Shown here one piece after another: positions 18,162 through 27,575 of a stretch of 64,000 nt of DNA. Source of the DNA: Streptomyces coffeae (lineage in GTDB: Bacteria; Actinomycetota; Actinomycetes; Streptomycetales; Streptomycetaceae); the NCBI RefSeq assembly GCF_016741875.1, contig NZ_JAERRF010000014.1, positions 124,001 to 188,000 of the forward strand, written 5' to 3'. The notes below the pieces were generated by a model. The model ran no database searches. It was given only the letters and a program-made list of their open reading frames with translations, and was not told where the DNA came from. The number at the start of each line of letters is the position of its first letter. The stretch's first letter is position 1. Position numbers and translations under genes: made by a program.

Positions 18162-18271
18162 TGGGAGGGCGGACAATCATGGCCCTGCGAAGGTGGGCCG
18201 GCGTGGGTAACGTGGATGGACCGCTCGCCGGAATCCCGGAATCCCGAAGGGCCGAGACAACAGGAGTGGAC

Positions 18272-18505
18272 ATGGCCAGCAAGGCTGAGAAGATCGTCGC
18301 CGGGCTCGGCGGACTCGACAACATCATCGAGGTCGAGGGCTGCATCACGCGGCTGCGCACCGAGGTCAAGGACCCCTCCCTCGTCGACGAGGCCGTCCTG
18401 AAGGCGGCGGGCGCCCACGGCGTGGTGAAGATGGGCAGTGCGATCCAGGTCGTCATCGGCACCGACGCCGACCCCGTCGCCGCCGACATCGAGGACATGA
18501 TGTGA
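18272..18505 (+). CDS. nagF: PTS EIIB component, GlcNAc type
   Basis: A 77-residue phosphocarrier domain. The phosphorylated cysteine is Cys24 in EGCITRLR, the invariant EIIB motif. Standing alone rather than fused to EIIC is the streptomycete arrangement. ATG 18272 follows CAGGAG; an upstream in-frame ATG at 18180 would add 31 residues of unlikely sequence. It passes phosphate to the sugar through NagE. No EIIA gene is present in the window. Confidence 0.88.
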   Translation: MASKAEKIVAGLGGLDNIIEVEGCITRLRTEVKDPSLVDEAVLKAAGAHGVVKMGSAIQVVIGTDADPVAADIEDMM

Positions 18506-18535
18506 CCACCCCGTGAGCCACGGCTCCCACGCGTC

Positions 18536-18566
18536 AGGGCCCTGGTCCGCCCCGGACCGGGGCCCT
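18536..18566 (+). terminator. hairpin terminator after nagF
   Basis: AGGGCCC-T-GGTCCG pairs with CGGACC-G-GGGCCCT (14 pairs, one wobble) around a CCC loop, 31 bases after nagF. Confidence 0.75.
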
Positions 18567-18590
18567 CCGCGTTCCCGATAGGCTCATCCC

Positions 18591-19322
<732 letters not shown>

Positions 19323-19464
19323 GTGACGCGGCGCCGGAGATCGAGTCATCGGCCGGGCAACTCCCGGGCCGCCTCCGGCGTGTAGTCATGTAGCACATCG
19401 ACCGTCCATGGTCCCGGGGCCGCGTCCGCGCGCCCCGGGACCGCTTCCCGGGAGGAACTGTCCC

Positions 19465-19860
19465 ATGGCTCCGCGCCACCCCCGCCGCCGTACCCCCGTC
19501 ACCCTCGCCCTCGCCGCCGTCGCCCTCACGGTCCCCCTGGCCGTCGGATGCAGCGCCGTGGAGAAGGCGTTCGACTGCGCCCAGCTCGCCGTCGAGATAT
19601 CCAACGACGTGGACAACCTCCAGGACGCCGTGACCGGCGCCGCGGCCGACCCCACCCAGGCCGACAAGGTGCTCGACGCCCTCGACAAGGACATCGACAA
19701 GCTGGACGACCGCACCGACAACGCGGACGTCAGCAAGGCCGTCGACAACCTCCAGACGGCCGTGGACAACGTCCAGAAGTCCATCGACAACGGCAAGAAG
19801 CCCGATCTGACCCCCGTCCGGGACGCGGCTGGCGAGCTGACCAAGGTCTGCACCCCCTGA
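19465..19860 (+). CDS. putative small lipoprotein
   Basis: A 131-residue secreted protein. A basic N-terminus and hydrophobic segment end in LAVGC, a plausible though not perfect lipobox. The mature part is rich in Asp and Lys and forms regular heptad-like helices (DNLQDAV, DKVLDALDKDIDKLDD, DNLQTAVDNVQKSID), so a coiled coil is likely. GGAGGAACTGTCCC precedes ATG 19465. Conserved between rph and rdgB in streptomycetes as I recall; function unknown. Confidence 0.7.
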   Translation: MAPRHPRRRTPVTLALAAVALTVPLAVGCSAVEKAFDCAQLAVEISNDVDNLQDAVTGAAADPTQADKVLDALDKDIDKLDDRTDNADVSKAVDNLQTAVDNVQKSIDNGKKPDLTPVRDAAGELTKVCTP

Positions 19861-19883
19861 CCGTCCCTCGATAATCGAGAGCT

Positions 19884-20519
19884 ATGCAGCAACGTTCAGA
19901 GGGACATCTCCCGCACCCCCGCCGTCTGATCCTCGCCACCCGCAACGCCTACAAGATCACCGAACTGCGCTCGATCCTCGGCGAATCCGGGCTCGACGTC
20001 GAACTCGTGGGCGCCGACGCCTATCCGGAGCTCCCCGACGTCAAGGAGACCGGCGTGACCTTCGCGGAGAACGCCCTCCTCAAGGCCCACACCCTGGCCG
20101 ACGCCACCGGACACCCCGCCATCGCCGACGACTCCGGCCTGTGCGTGGACGTCCTCGGCGGCGCCCCCGGCATCTTCTCCGCCCGCTGGTCCGGCCGCCA
20201 CGGCGACGACCGCGCCAACCTCGAGCTCCTGCTCGCCCAGATCGCCGACGTCCCCGACGAACACCGCGGCGCCCACTTCGAATGCGCCGCCGCCCTCGCC
20301 CTCCCCGACGGCACCGAACGCGTCGTCTCCGGCCGTCTCACCGGAACACTCCGTCATGAGCCCACCGGCGGCGGTGGTTTCGGCTACGACCCCATCCTCC
20401 AGCCCGACGGCGACACCCGCACCTGCGCCGAACTCACCCCCGAGGAGAAGAACGCCATCAGCCACCGCGGCAAGGCCTTCCGCGCCATCGCCCCGGTGGT
20501 GCGCGAACTGCTGGGCTGA
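19884..20519 (+). CDS. rdgB: non-canonical purine NTP pyrophosphatase
   Basis: Removes dITP, XTP and related nucleotides, protecting DNA and RNA. The 211-residue protein has all RdgB/HAM1 hallmarks: LILATRNAYKITELR, TFAENALLKA, ADDSGLCVDVLGGAPGIFSARWSG, and GFGYDPI, and ends with ISHRGKAFRA. It follows the lipoprotein gene by 23 bases and is closed by a strong terminator before a tRNA gene on the other strand. Confidence 0.95.
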   Translation: MQQRSEGHLPHPRRLILATRNAYKITELRSILGESGLDVELVGADAYPELPDVKETGVTFAENALLKAHTLADATGHPAIADDSGLCVDVLGGAPGIFSARWSGRHGDDRANLELLLAQIADVPDEHRGAHFECAAALALPDGTERVVSGRLTGTLRHEPTGGGGFGYDPILQPDGDTRTCAELTPEEKNAISHRGKAFRAIAPVVRELLG

Positions 20520-20526
20520 ACCGCTG

Positions 20527-20559
20527 AGGGGCGCCTCACTGGGTTTGTGAGGCGCCCCT
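20527..20559. terminator. hairpin terminator between rdgB and tRNA-Leu
   Basis: A 13-base perfect stem (AGGGGCGCCTCAC with its complement) around the loop TGGGTTT, eight bases after the rdgB stop and just beyond the tRNA 3' end on the opposite strand. Confidence 0.85.
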
Positions 20560-20566
20560 GGACATG

Positions 20567-20650
20567 TGCGGCCGGTGGGACTCGAACCCACACGGGATTT
20601 CTCCCACGGCGACCTAAACGCCGCGCGGCTGCCAGTTACGCCACGGCCGC
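20567..20650 (-). tRNA. tRNA-Leu(UAG)
   Basis: An 84-base class II tRNA. The acceptor stem GCGGCCG pairs with CGGCCGC plus discriminator A. The anticodon loop TTTAGGT gives anticodon TAG (Leu, CUA). The long variable arm and GGTTCGAGTCCC T-arm are clear. CCA is not encoded. It is not the bldA tRNA, which would carry UAA. Confidence 0.95.
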
Positions 20651-20769
20651 AATCGCAGGCCATGCTACCGGGCCGGCAATGGTGAGAGTATCCGTGCACT
20701 TGTGTGTGTGCGACCACCTGTCGCACGAGTCCCGCACCATGTGGTGCGGGACCTGCCGGGAGGGCGGGG

Positions 20770-21237
20770 TCAGAGCCCCAGGTCCTTGATGATCTTGGTG
20801 ACGTGGCCGGTGGCCTTGACGTTGTAGAGGGCGCGCTCGACCTTGCCGTGTTCGTCGACGATCACGGTGGAGCGGATGACGCCGGTGACGACCTTGCCGT
20901 AGAGCTTCTTCTCGCCGTAGGCGCCGTAGGCCTCGAGGATCTTCTTGGAGGGGTCGCCGAGGAGAGTGACCTTGAGGTTCTCCTTCTCGCGGAACGTGGC
21001 CAGCTTCGTGGGCTCGTCGGGGGAGACGCCGATGACGTCGTAGCCGTGGCCGGCGAGGAAGGCGAGGTTGTCGGTGAAGTCGCACGCCTGCTTGGTGCAG
21101 CCCGGGGTGAGGGCGGCGGGGTAGAAGTAGACGATGACCTTGCGGCCGGCGTGGTCGGCGAGCGAGACCTCCTTGCCATCCGCGTCGGGGAGGGTGAAGG
21201 CGGGGGCGGTGTCGCCGGGCTGAAGTCGCTCGCTCAT
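20770..21237 (-). CDS. bcp: thioredoxin-dependent thiol peroxidase
   Basis: A 155-residue peroxiredoxin of the Bcp/PrxQ group reducing hydrogen peroxide and lipid peroxides. The peroxidatic cysteine is Cys47 in PAALTPGCT, and Cys52 five residues later is the expected resolving cysteine of alpha-type PrxQ. Typical start RLQPGDTAPAFTLPDADG. Diverges from the DUF3618 gene. Confidence 0.94.
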   Translation of the reverse strand: MSERLQPGDTAPAFTLPDADGKEVSLADHAGRKVIVYFYPAALTPGCTKQACDFTDNLAFLAGHGYDVIGVSPDEPTKLATFREKENLKVTLLGDPSKKILEAYGAYGEKKLYGKVVTGVIRSTVIVDEHGKVERALYNVKATGHVTKIIKDLGL

Positions 21238-21373
21238 GGTTCGGGTGCTCCTCGTGGCATCGGGTACATACCGACATTAGCCAGCTTTGCGACCGGGGGT
21301 GCCATGGGGCGGCGAAGAGGACGAGCTGACAGACTGTCCATTACGAATCATCGAGACTGACGGAGGCAGCGCG

Positions 21374-21694
21374 GTGTCGGATGCCAGGACCCCTGCGCAG
21401 ATCGAGGCGGATATCGCCCGCCGGCGGCAGGAGCTCGCCGTGACGCTCGACGAGATCGGAGTGCGGCTGCACCCGAAGACCATCGTCGGGGACGCGAAGG
21501 CGAAGGCGGCGTCGGCCGTGGACCGGACCGCCGGGCGGGCCTACGTCTCCGCGAACCGCATGGTCACCAGCGTGCGCGGCCAGCTGGTGAGTGAGGACGG
21601 GGCGCCCCGGATGGAGCGGATCGTGCCGGCCGCGCTGGTCGTGGTGGGGCTGGTCGGGCTGCTCGCGATGTCCTCGCGGCGCCGCCGCTGCTGA
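21374..21694 (+). CDS. DUF3618 membrane-anchored protein
   Basis: A 106-residue protein of unknown role. It begins with the DUF3618 signature (PAQIEADIARRRQELAVTLDEIG), which forms a long helix. A single membrane helix (ERIVPAALVVVGLVGLLAM) sits near the C-terminus, ended by Arg-rich residues. GGAGG stands seven bases before GTG 21374. Usually associated with small envelope-stress proteins; no such role is shown here. Confidence 0.85.
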   Translation: MSDARTPAQIEADIARRRQELAVTLDEIGVRLHPKTIVGDAKAKAASAVDRTAGRAYVSANRMVTSVRGQLVSEDGAPRMERIVPAALVVVGLVGLLAMSSRRRRC

Positions 21695-21768
21695 CCCGCC
21701 CCGGCTCCGGTCCGTGCTCCGGCCGCCCTGGGGCCTCAGTACACCCCGCGGCCAGGTACGGTCATGAC

Positions 21769-22110
21769 GTGAGTGCGAACACGACCCATGACAAGCTGCC
21801 CATCCGGATGCTGCACGACCGTGTGCTGGTCCGTACCGACATTCCGGAGGGCGAGCGCCGGTCTTCCGGCGGCATCGTCATCCCCGCGACCGCGGCGGTC
21901 GGCAGGCGGCTGGCCTGGGCCGAGGTGGTCGCGGTCGGGCAGAACGTACGGACCGTGGAGCCGGGCGACCGGGTGCTCTACGACCCGGAGGACCGGGCCG
22001 AGGTCGAGGTGCGCGGGGTCGCCTATGTGCTGATGCGGGAGCGCGATCTGCACGCGGTGGCCGCCGAGCGGCTGGAGGGCGCCGAGGACTCCACCGGGCT
22101 GTATCTGTAG
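21769..22110 (+). CDS. GroES-like co-chaperone protein
   Basis: A 113-residue Cpn10-fold protein: PIRMLHDRVLVRTDIPEGERRSSGGIVIP matches the GroES N-terminal strand and mobile-loop region, and VEPGDRVLYDPED with VRGVAYVLMRERDL matches the core. No GroEL gene adjoins it, and the C-terminal ~17 residues extend beyond classical GroES. Possibly a specialised co-chaperone. Start GTG 21769. Confidence 0.82.
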   Translation: MSANTTHDKLPIRMLHDRVLVRTDIPEGERRSSGGIVIPATAAVGRRLAWAEVVAVGQNVRTVEPGDRVLYDPEDRAEVEVRGVAYVLMRERDLHAVAAERLEGAEDSTGLYL

Positions 22111-22149
22111 CGCCATCGGTAAGGCTGCCCGGAGTCCTCTCGAAGCAAG

Positions 22150-22178
22150 GGAGGGTGGTGACCGCGTCACCACCCTCC
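22150..22178. terminator. bidirectional hairpin terminator
   Basis: A 12-base perfect stem (GGAGGGTGGTGA with its complement) around CCGCG, between the convergent GroES-like and PBP genes. Confidence 0.88.
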
Positions 22179-22197
22179 GTCATGTTTTCGGCGGCCC

Positions 22198-24501
22198 TCA
22201 GCCGCCGTCCAGACCACCGCCGGGATCCGGTACTTCGCCCCCGCCTTCGTCACCCTCGCCGTCACCGGGGTCCTCCGCCGATGGCTCCCCGGTCGGGAGC
22301 CCCGTGGGCGCCTCGAAGGTCGGGACGTCGGTCGGCACGTCCGGGACGTCGGTGGGCAGGGTCGGGACCGAGGTGTCCGGCGGGGTGGGCGCCGGAGGCG
22401 TGGTCACCACCGGCGGCAGGGTGGCCGGGGCCTCGGGGGTGGTCGGGACGTCTTCCGGGGTGTCGCTGCCGTCCTCCAGCCGCAGATCGAACTCGGCCGC
22501 CGGCTTCCCCTCCAGCGCGCTCGCGGTGTACTCGGCCCAGATCTCCGCGGGGTAGTCGCCGCCGGCGACCCGCTCCAGCCCGGTCGCCCCGTACAGCGGC
22601 TTCTGCACGCCCGTATTGGAGTCCTGGCCCATCACGGCCACGACGGTTGCCAGATCCGGGGTGTAGCCCGCGAACCAGGCCGCCTTGTCCTCCTCCGCGG
22701 TGCCGGTCTTGCCCGCGGCCGGGCGCTCGGCGGCCTGGGCGGCGGTGCCGGTGCCGCCGTCGACCACGCTCTGGAGCACCTGGGTGGTGGTGTCGGCGGC
22801 GACGCGCGGAATGGCCTGCCGGCTGTCCCGGGACGGGAGCCCGACCGGCTCGCCGTCCTTGGTGATCTCCGAGACCAGCGAGTAGTGCCCGTGCTTGCCG
22901 TGGTTGGCCAGGGTCGCGTACGCCTCGGTCATGTCCAGCACGCTGGCGGTGGCCGGGCCCAGCGCGATGGAGGGGGAGGAGTGCAGATCGGGGGTCTTCG
23001 CGGGGATGCCGAGGTCGAGGGCGGTCCGCTTGACCTTGCCCGGACCGACGTCCTCGGCCATCTGCGCGTAGACCGAGTTCACCGAGTTGTCGGTGGCCGC
23101 GGTGACGTCGATGTCGCCGTAGTCGACGTTGTCCTCGTTTTCGGGGGAGTAGCCGGTCGGGCCGTCCCGGCCGATCACCTCGCGCTTGTTGTCGCCGTTG
23201 TAGAGCGTGTCCGGCGTGATCGTCTGGCCGTCCTGGGTGGTGGACCCGTAGCGCACCGCCGAGGTGAACACAAACGGCTTGAAGGTGGAGCCCACCTGGT
23301 AGTCACGGCGGGTCGCGTTGTTGACGAACTGCTTGGTGTAATCGATGCCGCCGTAGAGCGCGACCACCTTGCCGGTCTTCGGGTCGATCGAGGCGCCGCC
23401 CGCGCGGACGTAGGAGTCGACCTTCCGGTCCTTGCTGAGCTTGCTCATCAGCCGCTCGCGCACGGCCGCGGAGAAGGCGTGCTGCCGCTCGGGGTCGATC
23501 GTGGTGGTGATGCGGTAACCGCCGCGCGCCAGGGTCTGTTCGTCGATGATCCCGTTGCTGGTGAGGTAGTCCTGAACGGCCTCGATCAGATAGCCGCGCT
23601 GCCCGGACAGACCGGAGGGGGCGCGGGCCGCGGTGGGCGCGGGGAAGGTCATCTTCTGCCGCTCGGCCCGGCTCAGCCAGCCCTTCTTGACCATGCCGTC
23701 CAGGACGTAGTGCCAGCGGGCCACGGCCTGCCGCTTGTTCTGCGGGTGGGAGACGACGTCATAGGCGCTGGGAGCGTTGAGCAGGGTGGCCAGATACGCG
23801 CCCTCGGCGGTGTCCAGCTGCCCGATGTCCTTGCCGTAGTACGCCTGGGCGGCGGCCTGGATGCCGTAGGCGTTGCGCCCGAAGTAGCTGGTGTTGAGAT
23901 AGCCCTCGAGGATCTTGCCCTTGCTCACCTCGCGGTCCAGCTTTATCGAGATGAAGAACTCCTTCACCTTGCGGGAGACGGTCTGCTCCTGGTCCAGGTA
24001 GTAGTTCTTCACGTACTGCTGGGTGATGGTGGAGCCGGACTGCTTGCCCTTGCCGGTGGCGGTGTTCCACCCGGCCCGGACCATCGCCACGGGGTTGATC
24101 GCCGACTCGGAGTAGAAGTCCCGGTCCTCGGCGGCCAGCACCGCGTGCTGGGTGTTCCTGGGCACCTGGCTGAGCGGGACGCTTTCCCGGTTGACCTTGC
24201 CCTCGCGGGCCAGCGGGGTGCCGTCGGAGTAGGTGAACACATTGCTCTGGGCGATGGCGGCCTTGTTGGCCGGAGGGATGTCGACGAGCAGATAGCCGGT
24301 GACGAGCCCGCCGGCGACCAGCAGAACGATCAGCAGGAAGCCGCCCAGCACCATCCGCCAGGTGGGGATCAGCCGACGCCATCCGGTGCGCTGGGGACGG
24401 TTCTTTCTGCCCTTGCCGGACCTGCCGCTGCTACTGCCTCTGCCACTCTGGGCGCCCGTGCCGGCTGCGCTGCCGACGATCAGCTGGGGCTCGTCGCTCA
24501 T
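22198..24501 (-). CDS. bifunctional penicillin-binding protein (transglycosylase/transpeptidase)
   Basis: A 767-residue class A PBP that polymerises and cross-links peptidoglycan. A basic N-tail and one membrane helix (~45-70) precede a GT51 domain with EDRDFYSESAINP and QSGSTITQQYVKNYYL. The transpeptidase domain has the active Ser in GSTFKPF (SxxK), SVN (SxN) and GKTGTAEEDKAAWF (KTG). The last ~140 residues are a Pro/Thr/Glu/Asp-rich tail with no fold. Divergent from the ABC-2 operon across 349 bases. One of several class A PBPs expected in Streptomyces. Confidence 0.94.
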   Translation of the reverse strand: MSDEPQLIVGSAAGTGAQSGRGSSSGRSGKGRKNRPQRTGWRRLIPTWRMVLGGFLLIVLLVAGGLVTGYLLVDIPPANKAAIAQSNVFTYSDGTPLAREGKVNRESVPLSQVPRNTQHAVLAAEDRDFYSESAINPVAMVRAGWNTATGKGKQSGSTITQQYVKNYYLDQEQTVSRKVKEFFISIKLDREVSKGKILEGYLNTSYFGRNAYGIQAAAQAYYGKDIGQLDTAEGAYLATLLNAPSAYDVVSHPQNKRQAVARWHYVLDGMVKKGWLSRAERQKMTFPAPTAARAPSGLSGQRGYLIEAVQDYLTSNGIIDEQTLARGGYRITTTIDPERQHAFSAAVRERLMSKLSKDRKVDSYVRAGGASIDPKTGKVVALYGGIDYTKQFVNNATRRDYQVGSTFKPFVFTSAVRYGSTTQDGQTITPDTLYNGDNKREVIGRDGPTGYSPENEDNVDYGDIDVTAATDNSVNSVYAQMAEDVGPGKVKRTALDLGIPAKTPDLHSSPSIALGPATASVLDMTEAYATLANHGKHGHYSLVSEITKDGEPVGLPSRDSRQAIPRVAADTTTQVLQSVVDGGTGTAAQAAERPAAGKTGTAEEDKAAWFAGYTPDLATVVAVMGQDSNTGVQKPLYGATGLERVAGGDYPAEIWAEYTASALEGKPAAEFDLRLEDGSDTPEDVPTTPEAPATLPPVVTTPPAPTPPDTSVPTLPTDVPDVPTDVPTFEAPTGLPTGEPSAEDPGDGEGDEGGGEVPDPGGGLDGG

Positions 24502-24850
24502 GTCTCCTGAGACTCCTCGGCCGCCGTCGAGGGTTGCGCCGCGGCGGAATCGTACCTGGTCGGGCGATTCGCGTTGTACGCCCCATAAAGCACTGTCGCA
24601 TCATCCGTTCCGGCCCGCTTCCTTGGCGCGCACCCGTGATGGGTCTGTGACCGGCTGAACGGATGATTTCCCTCACACCTTTCGGTGAAAAATCCCTCGC
24701 CGCTCGTCCGGCAGCCGGGCTAGGCTCCTGAACTTTGGTGCCGGTGGGGCCAGTCGGGGGGTGCCGGGCGGACCGGGCAGAAAAACGGGGGAGCGTCTCA
24801 AGGGATCTCGAGGGGCCTCGAGGGGGCTCAAGGGAGGGGGGAACGGGCGG
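24502..24850. other. 349-base divergent region with an 11-base inverted repeat
   Basis: Holds the promoters of the PBP gene and the ABC-2 operon. ATCATCCGTTC (24600-24610) and GAACGGATGAT (24657-24667) form a perfect inverted repeat 46 bases apart. A G-rich stretch with repeated CTCGAGGGG units (about 24800-24830) leads into the first permease gene. Confidence 0.5.
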
Positions 24851-25651
24851 ATGCGGCTGTACGCGGCCGTCGCGGTGAGCGGCTTCAAGCGCTACTCGAC
24901 CTACCGGATCGCCACCGTCGCCGGGGTGTTCACCAACACCGTCTTCGGCTTCATCATCGCGTACACCTACACCGCGCTGTGGGACGAGCGCCCGCATCTG
25001 GGCGGCTACGACCTCTCCCAGGCGCTCACCTTCGTCTGGCTGGGGCAGGCGCTGCTCGCGGCCACCGCGCTGATGGGCGGCGGCTTTCAGGAGGAGCTCC
25101 AGGAGCGGATCCGCTCCGGTGACATCGCCGTGGACCTCTACCGCCCGGTCGACCTCCAGCTGTGGTGGCTGGCGGGGGATCTGGGGCGGGCGCTGTTCCA
25201 GCTGCTCGGGCGCGGTGTGGTGCCGATGCTCCTCGGAGCGCTGGCCTTCCGACTCACCCTGCCCGCCTCGCCGTTGACCTGGCTGTGGTTCCTGGTGTCG
25301 GTGACGCTCGGGGTGTGTGTGGGGTTCGCGGTGCGCTATCTGGTGGCGCTCGCCGCCTTCTGGCTGCTCGACGGCGCGGGGCTGAGCATGCTGAGCGGAC
25401 TGCTGTGCCTGTTCTTCTCCGGGATGATCCTGCCGCTGCATGTCTTCCCGGGGCGGCTCGGCGAGGTGGCACGGGCCCTGCCCTGGTCGGCCATCCTCCA
25501 GGTGCCCGCCGATGTCTTCCTGGAGGAGCACCGGGGCACCGGGCTGCTGTGGGCCTTCGGCTTCCAGACGGCGTGGGCGGTGGTGCTGTTCGCGGCCGGG
25601 CGGCTGCTCCAGTCGGTCGCCACCCGGAAGGTGGTGGTCCAGGGTGGGTGA
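24851..25651 (+). CDS. ABC-2 family transporter permease (DUF990 type)
   Basis: A 266-residue permease with six predicted helices. The basic start MRLYAAVAVSGFKRYSTYR and the GDIAVDLYRPVDLQLWWLA segment are typical of the paired ABC-2 (DUF990-like) permeases in actinomycetes. ATG 24851 was picked over an in-frame ATG 30 codons upstream because it begins at the conserved helix. Its end overlaps the next gene by eight bases. Substrate unknown. Confidence 0.85.
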   Translation: MRLYAAVAVSGFKRYSTYRIATVAGVFTNTVFGFIIAYTYTALWDERPHLGGYDLSQALTFVWLGQALLAATALMGGGFQEELQERIRSGDIAVDLYRPVDLQLWWLAGDLGRALFQLLGRGVVPMLLGALAFRLTLPASPLTWLWFLVSVTLGVCVGFAVRYLVALAAFWLLDGAGLSMLSGLLCLFFSGMILPLHVFPGRLGEVARALPWSAILQVPADVFLEEHRGTGLLWAFGFQTAWAVVLFAAGRLLQSVATRKVVVQGG

Positions 25652-26486
25652 GCGTACGGCCGACCGGGCGGACGGCTCCGTAGTGCTCCAGGGCTTGCGC
25701 GCCTATGTGCTGATCGTGGGGATGTGGGTGCGCTCGACGATGGCGTACCGCACCTCGTTCCTCATCATGACGCTGGGGAACTTCGCCGCGACCGGGCTGG
25801 ACTTCGTGGCCATCACGCTGATGTTCTCGCACATCGGCAGCCTCGGCGGGTTCAGCCTGCCGGAGGTCGCCCTGCTCTACGGCACCACCAGCACCGCCTT
25901 CGGTCTGGCCGATCTGCTGCTCGGCAATATGGAGCGAGTCGGCCGCCGGGTGCGCGACGGCACCATGGACACCCTGCTGGTGCGGCCGGTGCCAGTCCTG
26001 GCCCAGGTCGCCGCCGACCGGTTCTCGCTGCGCAGGCTCGGCCGGATCAGTCAGGGGGCGCTGCTGCTGGGCTGGGCGCTGGTCCGGCTGGACATCGACT
26101 GGACGGCCGACCGGGTGCTGCTGGTGCCGGTGATGCTGCTGAGCGGCGGTGCCATCTTCGGGGCGGTGTTTGTGCTCGGCGGCGCCTTCCAGTTCTGGGC
26201 CACGGACGCCAGCGAGGTGCAGAACTCGGTGACGTACGGCGGGAACACGCTGTTGCAGTATCCGCCGACGATCTTCGCCAAGGAGCTGCTGCGCGGTGTC
26301 ACCTTCGTCATTCCGCTGGCGTTCGTCAACTGGCTGCCCGCGCTGCACATCCTGGGCCGCCCCGATCCGCTGGGCCTGCCCGGCTGGATCGGGTTCTGCG
26401 CGCCGCTGGTCGCGGCCGGGTGCGGTGCGCTGGCCGGGCTGGCCTGGCGGGCGGGGCTGCGGGCGTATCAGAGCACGGGGAGCTGA
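25644..26486 (+). CDS. second ABC-2 family permease
   Basis: A 280-residue permease paralogous to its neighbour in layout: LRAYVLIVGMWVRSTMAYRTSFLIMTLGNF at the start, GTMDTLLVRPVPVLAQV in the middle, six helices. The GTG at 25644 overlaps the previous gene by eight bases, giving coupling. Together with the ATPase downstream it forms an asymmetric exporter. Confidence 0.85.
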   Translation: MGERTADRADGSVVLQGLRAYVLIVGMWVRSTMAYRTSFLIMTLGNFAATGLDFVAITLMFSHIGSLGGFSLPEVALLYGTTSTAFGLADLLLGNMERVGRRVRDGTMDTLLVRPVPVLAQVAADRFSLRRLGRISQGALLLGWALVRLDIDWTADRVLLVPVMLLSGGAIFGAVFVLGGAFQFWATDASEVQNSVTYGGNTLLQYPPTIFAKELLRGVTFVIPLAFVNWLPALHILGRPDPLGLPGWIGFCAPLVAAGCGALAGLAWRAGLRAYQSTGS

Positions 26487-26489
26487 GCG

Positions 26490-27539
26490 ATGAACGGGAC
26501 GGGCGCTGTGGACGGTAGGGATGGTACGGACGGGACGGGCGGCTCCGGTGACGCCCTGATCGAGCTGGACGGCGTCGAGAAGGTCTTCGAGGTACGGCGC
26601 CGTGCCGGGCTGCTGCGCCGTGAGCGGCGCCAGGTGCGTGCCGTGGACGGCATCAGCTTCCGGGTGCGGCGCGGTGAGATGGTCGGCTACATCGGGCCCA
26701 ACGGCGCCGGGAAGTCCACCACCATCAAGATGCTGACGGGGATTCTGCTGCCCAGCGGAGGGCGGCTGAGGGTCGCGGGGATCGATCCCGCACGGGAGCG
26801 GACCCGGCTCGCCCGCCGGATCGGAGTGGTCTTCGGCCAGCGCACCACCCTGTGGTGGGATCTGCCGCTGCGTGACTCCTACGCCCTGGTGCGGCGGATG
26901 TACCGGATTCCCGACGCCCGGTACCGGGAGAACCTGGACCGCTGTGTGGAGCTGCTGAACCTCGCCGCGCTGCTGGAGGTGCCGGTGCGTCAGCTCTCGC
27001 TCGGCCAGCGGATGCGCGGTGATATCGCGGCGGCGCTGTTGCACGATCCGGAGGTGCTGTATCTCGACGAGCCGACGATCGGGCTCGATGTGGTCAGCAA
27101 GGCGAAGGTTCGGGAGTTCCTGCGCGATCTGAACGCCGAGCGCGGCACCACCGTGCTGCTGACCACGCATGACCTCACCGATATCGAACAGCTGTGCCGA
27201 CGGGTGATGGTGATCGACCACGGTCGGCTGGTCCACGACGGCGGGCTCGACGCGCTGCACGCGGTGGGGGAGAGCGAACGCACGCTGGTGGTCGACCTGG
27301 AGCGGGAGATGCCGCCCATCGAGATCCCCGGTGCCCGCACGGTACGGGTCGAAGGGCCCCGGCAGTGGCTGGCGTTCCCGGCGACCAGCAGCGCGGCGCC
27401 CGTGGTCGCGGCGGTGGCCGACGGCTATCCGCTGGTGGATCTGTCCCTGCGGGAGCCGGACATCGAGGACGTCATCGCGCGCATGCTGGTCCCCGGCCGT
27501 GCGGCGGCCGGTGACGACGTCCGCGGCACGGATACCTGA
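26490..27539 (+). CDS. ABC transporter ATP-binding protein
   Basis: A 349-residue ATPase driving the two preceding permeases. Walker A is GPNGAGKST at 69-77, the signature is LSLGQRMRGD and Walker B is VLYLDEPTIGLD, followed by the switch histidine in LTTHDLTDIEQ. The C-terminal ~90 residues form the DUF4162-like extension common in ABC-2 exporters. The gap to the second permease is three bases. Confidence 0.93.
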   Translation: MNGTGAVDGRDGTDGTGGSGDALIELDGVEKVFEVRRRAGLLRRERRQVRAVDGISFRVRRGEMVGYIGPNGAGKSTTIKMLTGILLPSGGRLRVAGIDPARERTRLARRIGVVFGQRTTLWWDLPLRDSYALVRRMYRIPDARYRENLDRCVELLNLAALLEVPVRQLSLGQRMRGDIAAALLHDPEVLYLDEPTIGLDVVSKAKVREFLRDLNAERGTTVLLTTHDLTDIEQLCRRVMVIDHGRLVHDGGLDALHAVGESERTLVVDLEREMPPIEIPGARTVRVEGPRQWLAFPATSSAAPVVAAVADGYPLVDLSLREPDIEDVIARMLVPGRAAAGDDVRGTDT

Positions 27540-27575
27540 CCCGCCGAGCTGGGCGGCCGCCATTACGCTGTCCGC

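Noticed and set aside
20567..20650. The Leu tRNA as bldA
   Set aside because: Its anticodon is UAG, not the UAA needed to read TTA.
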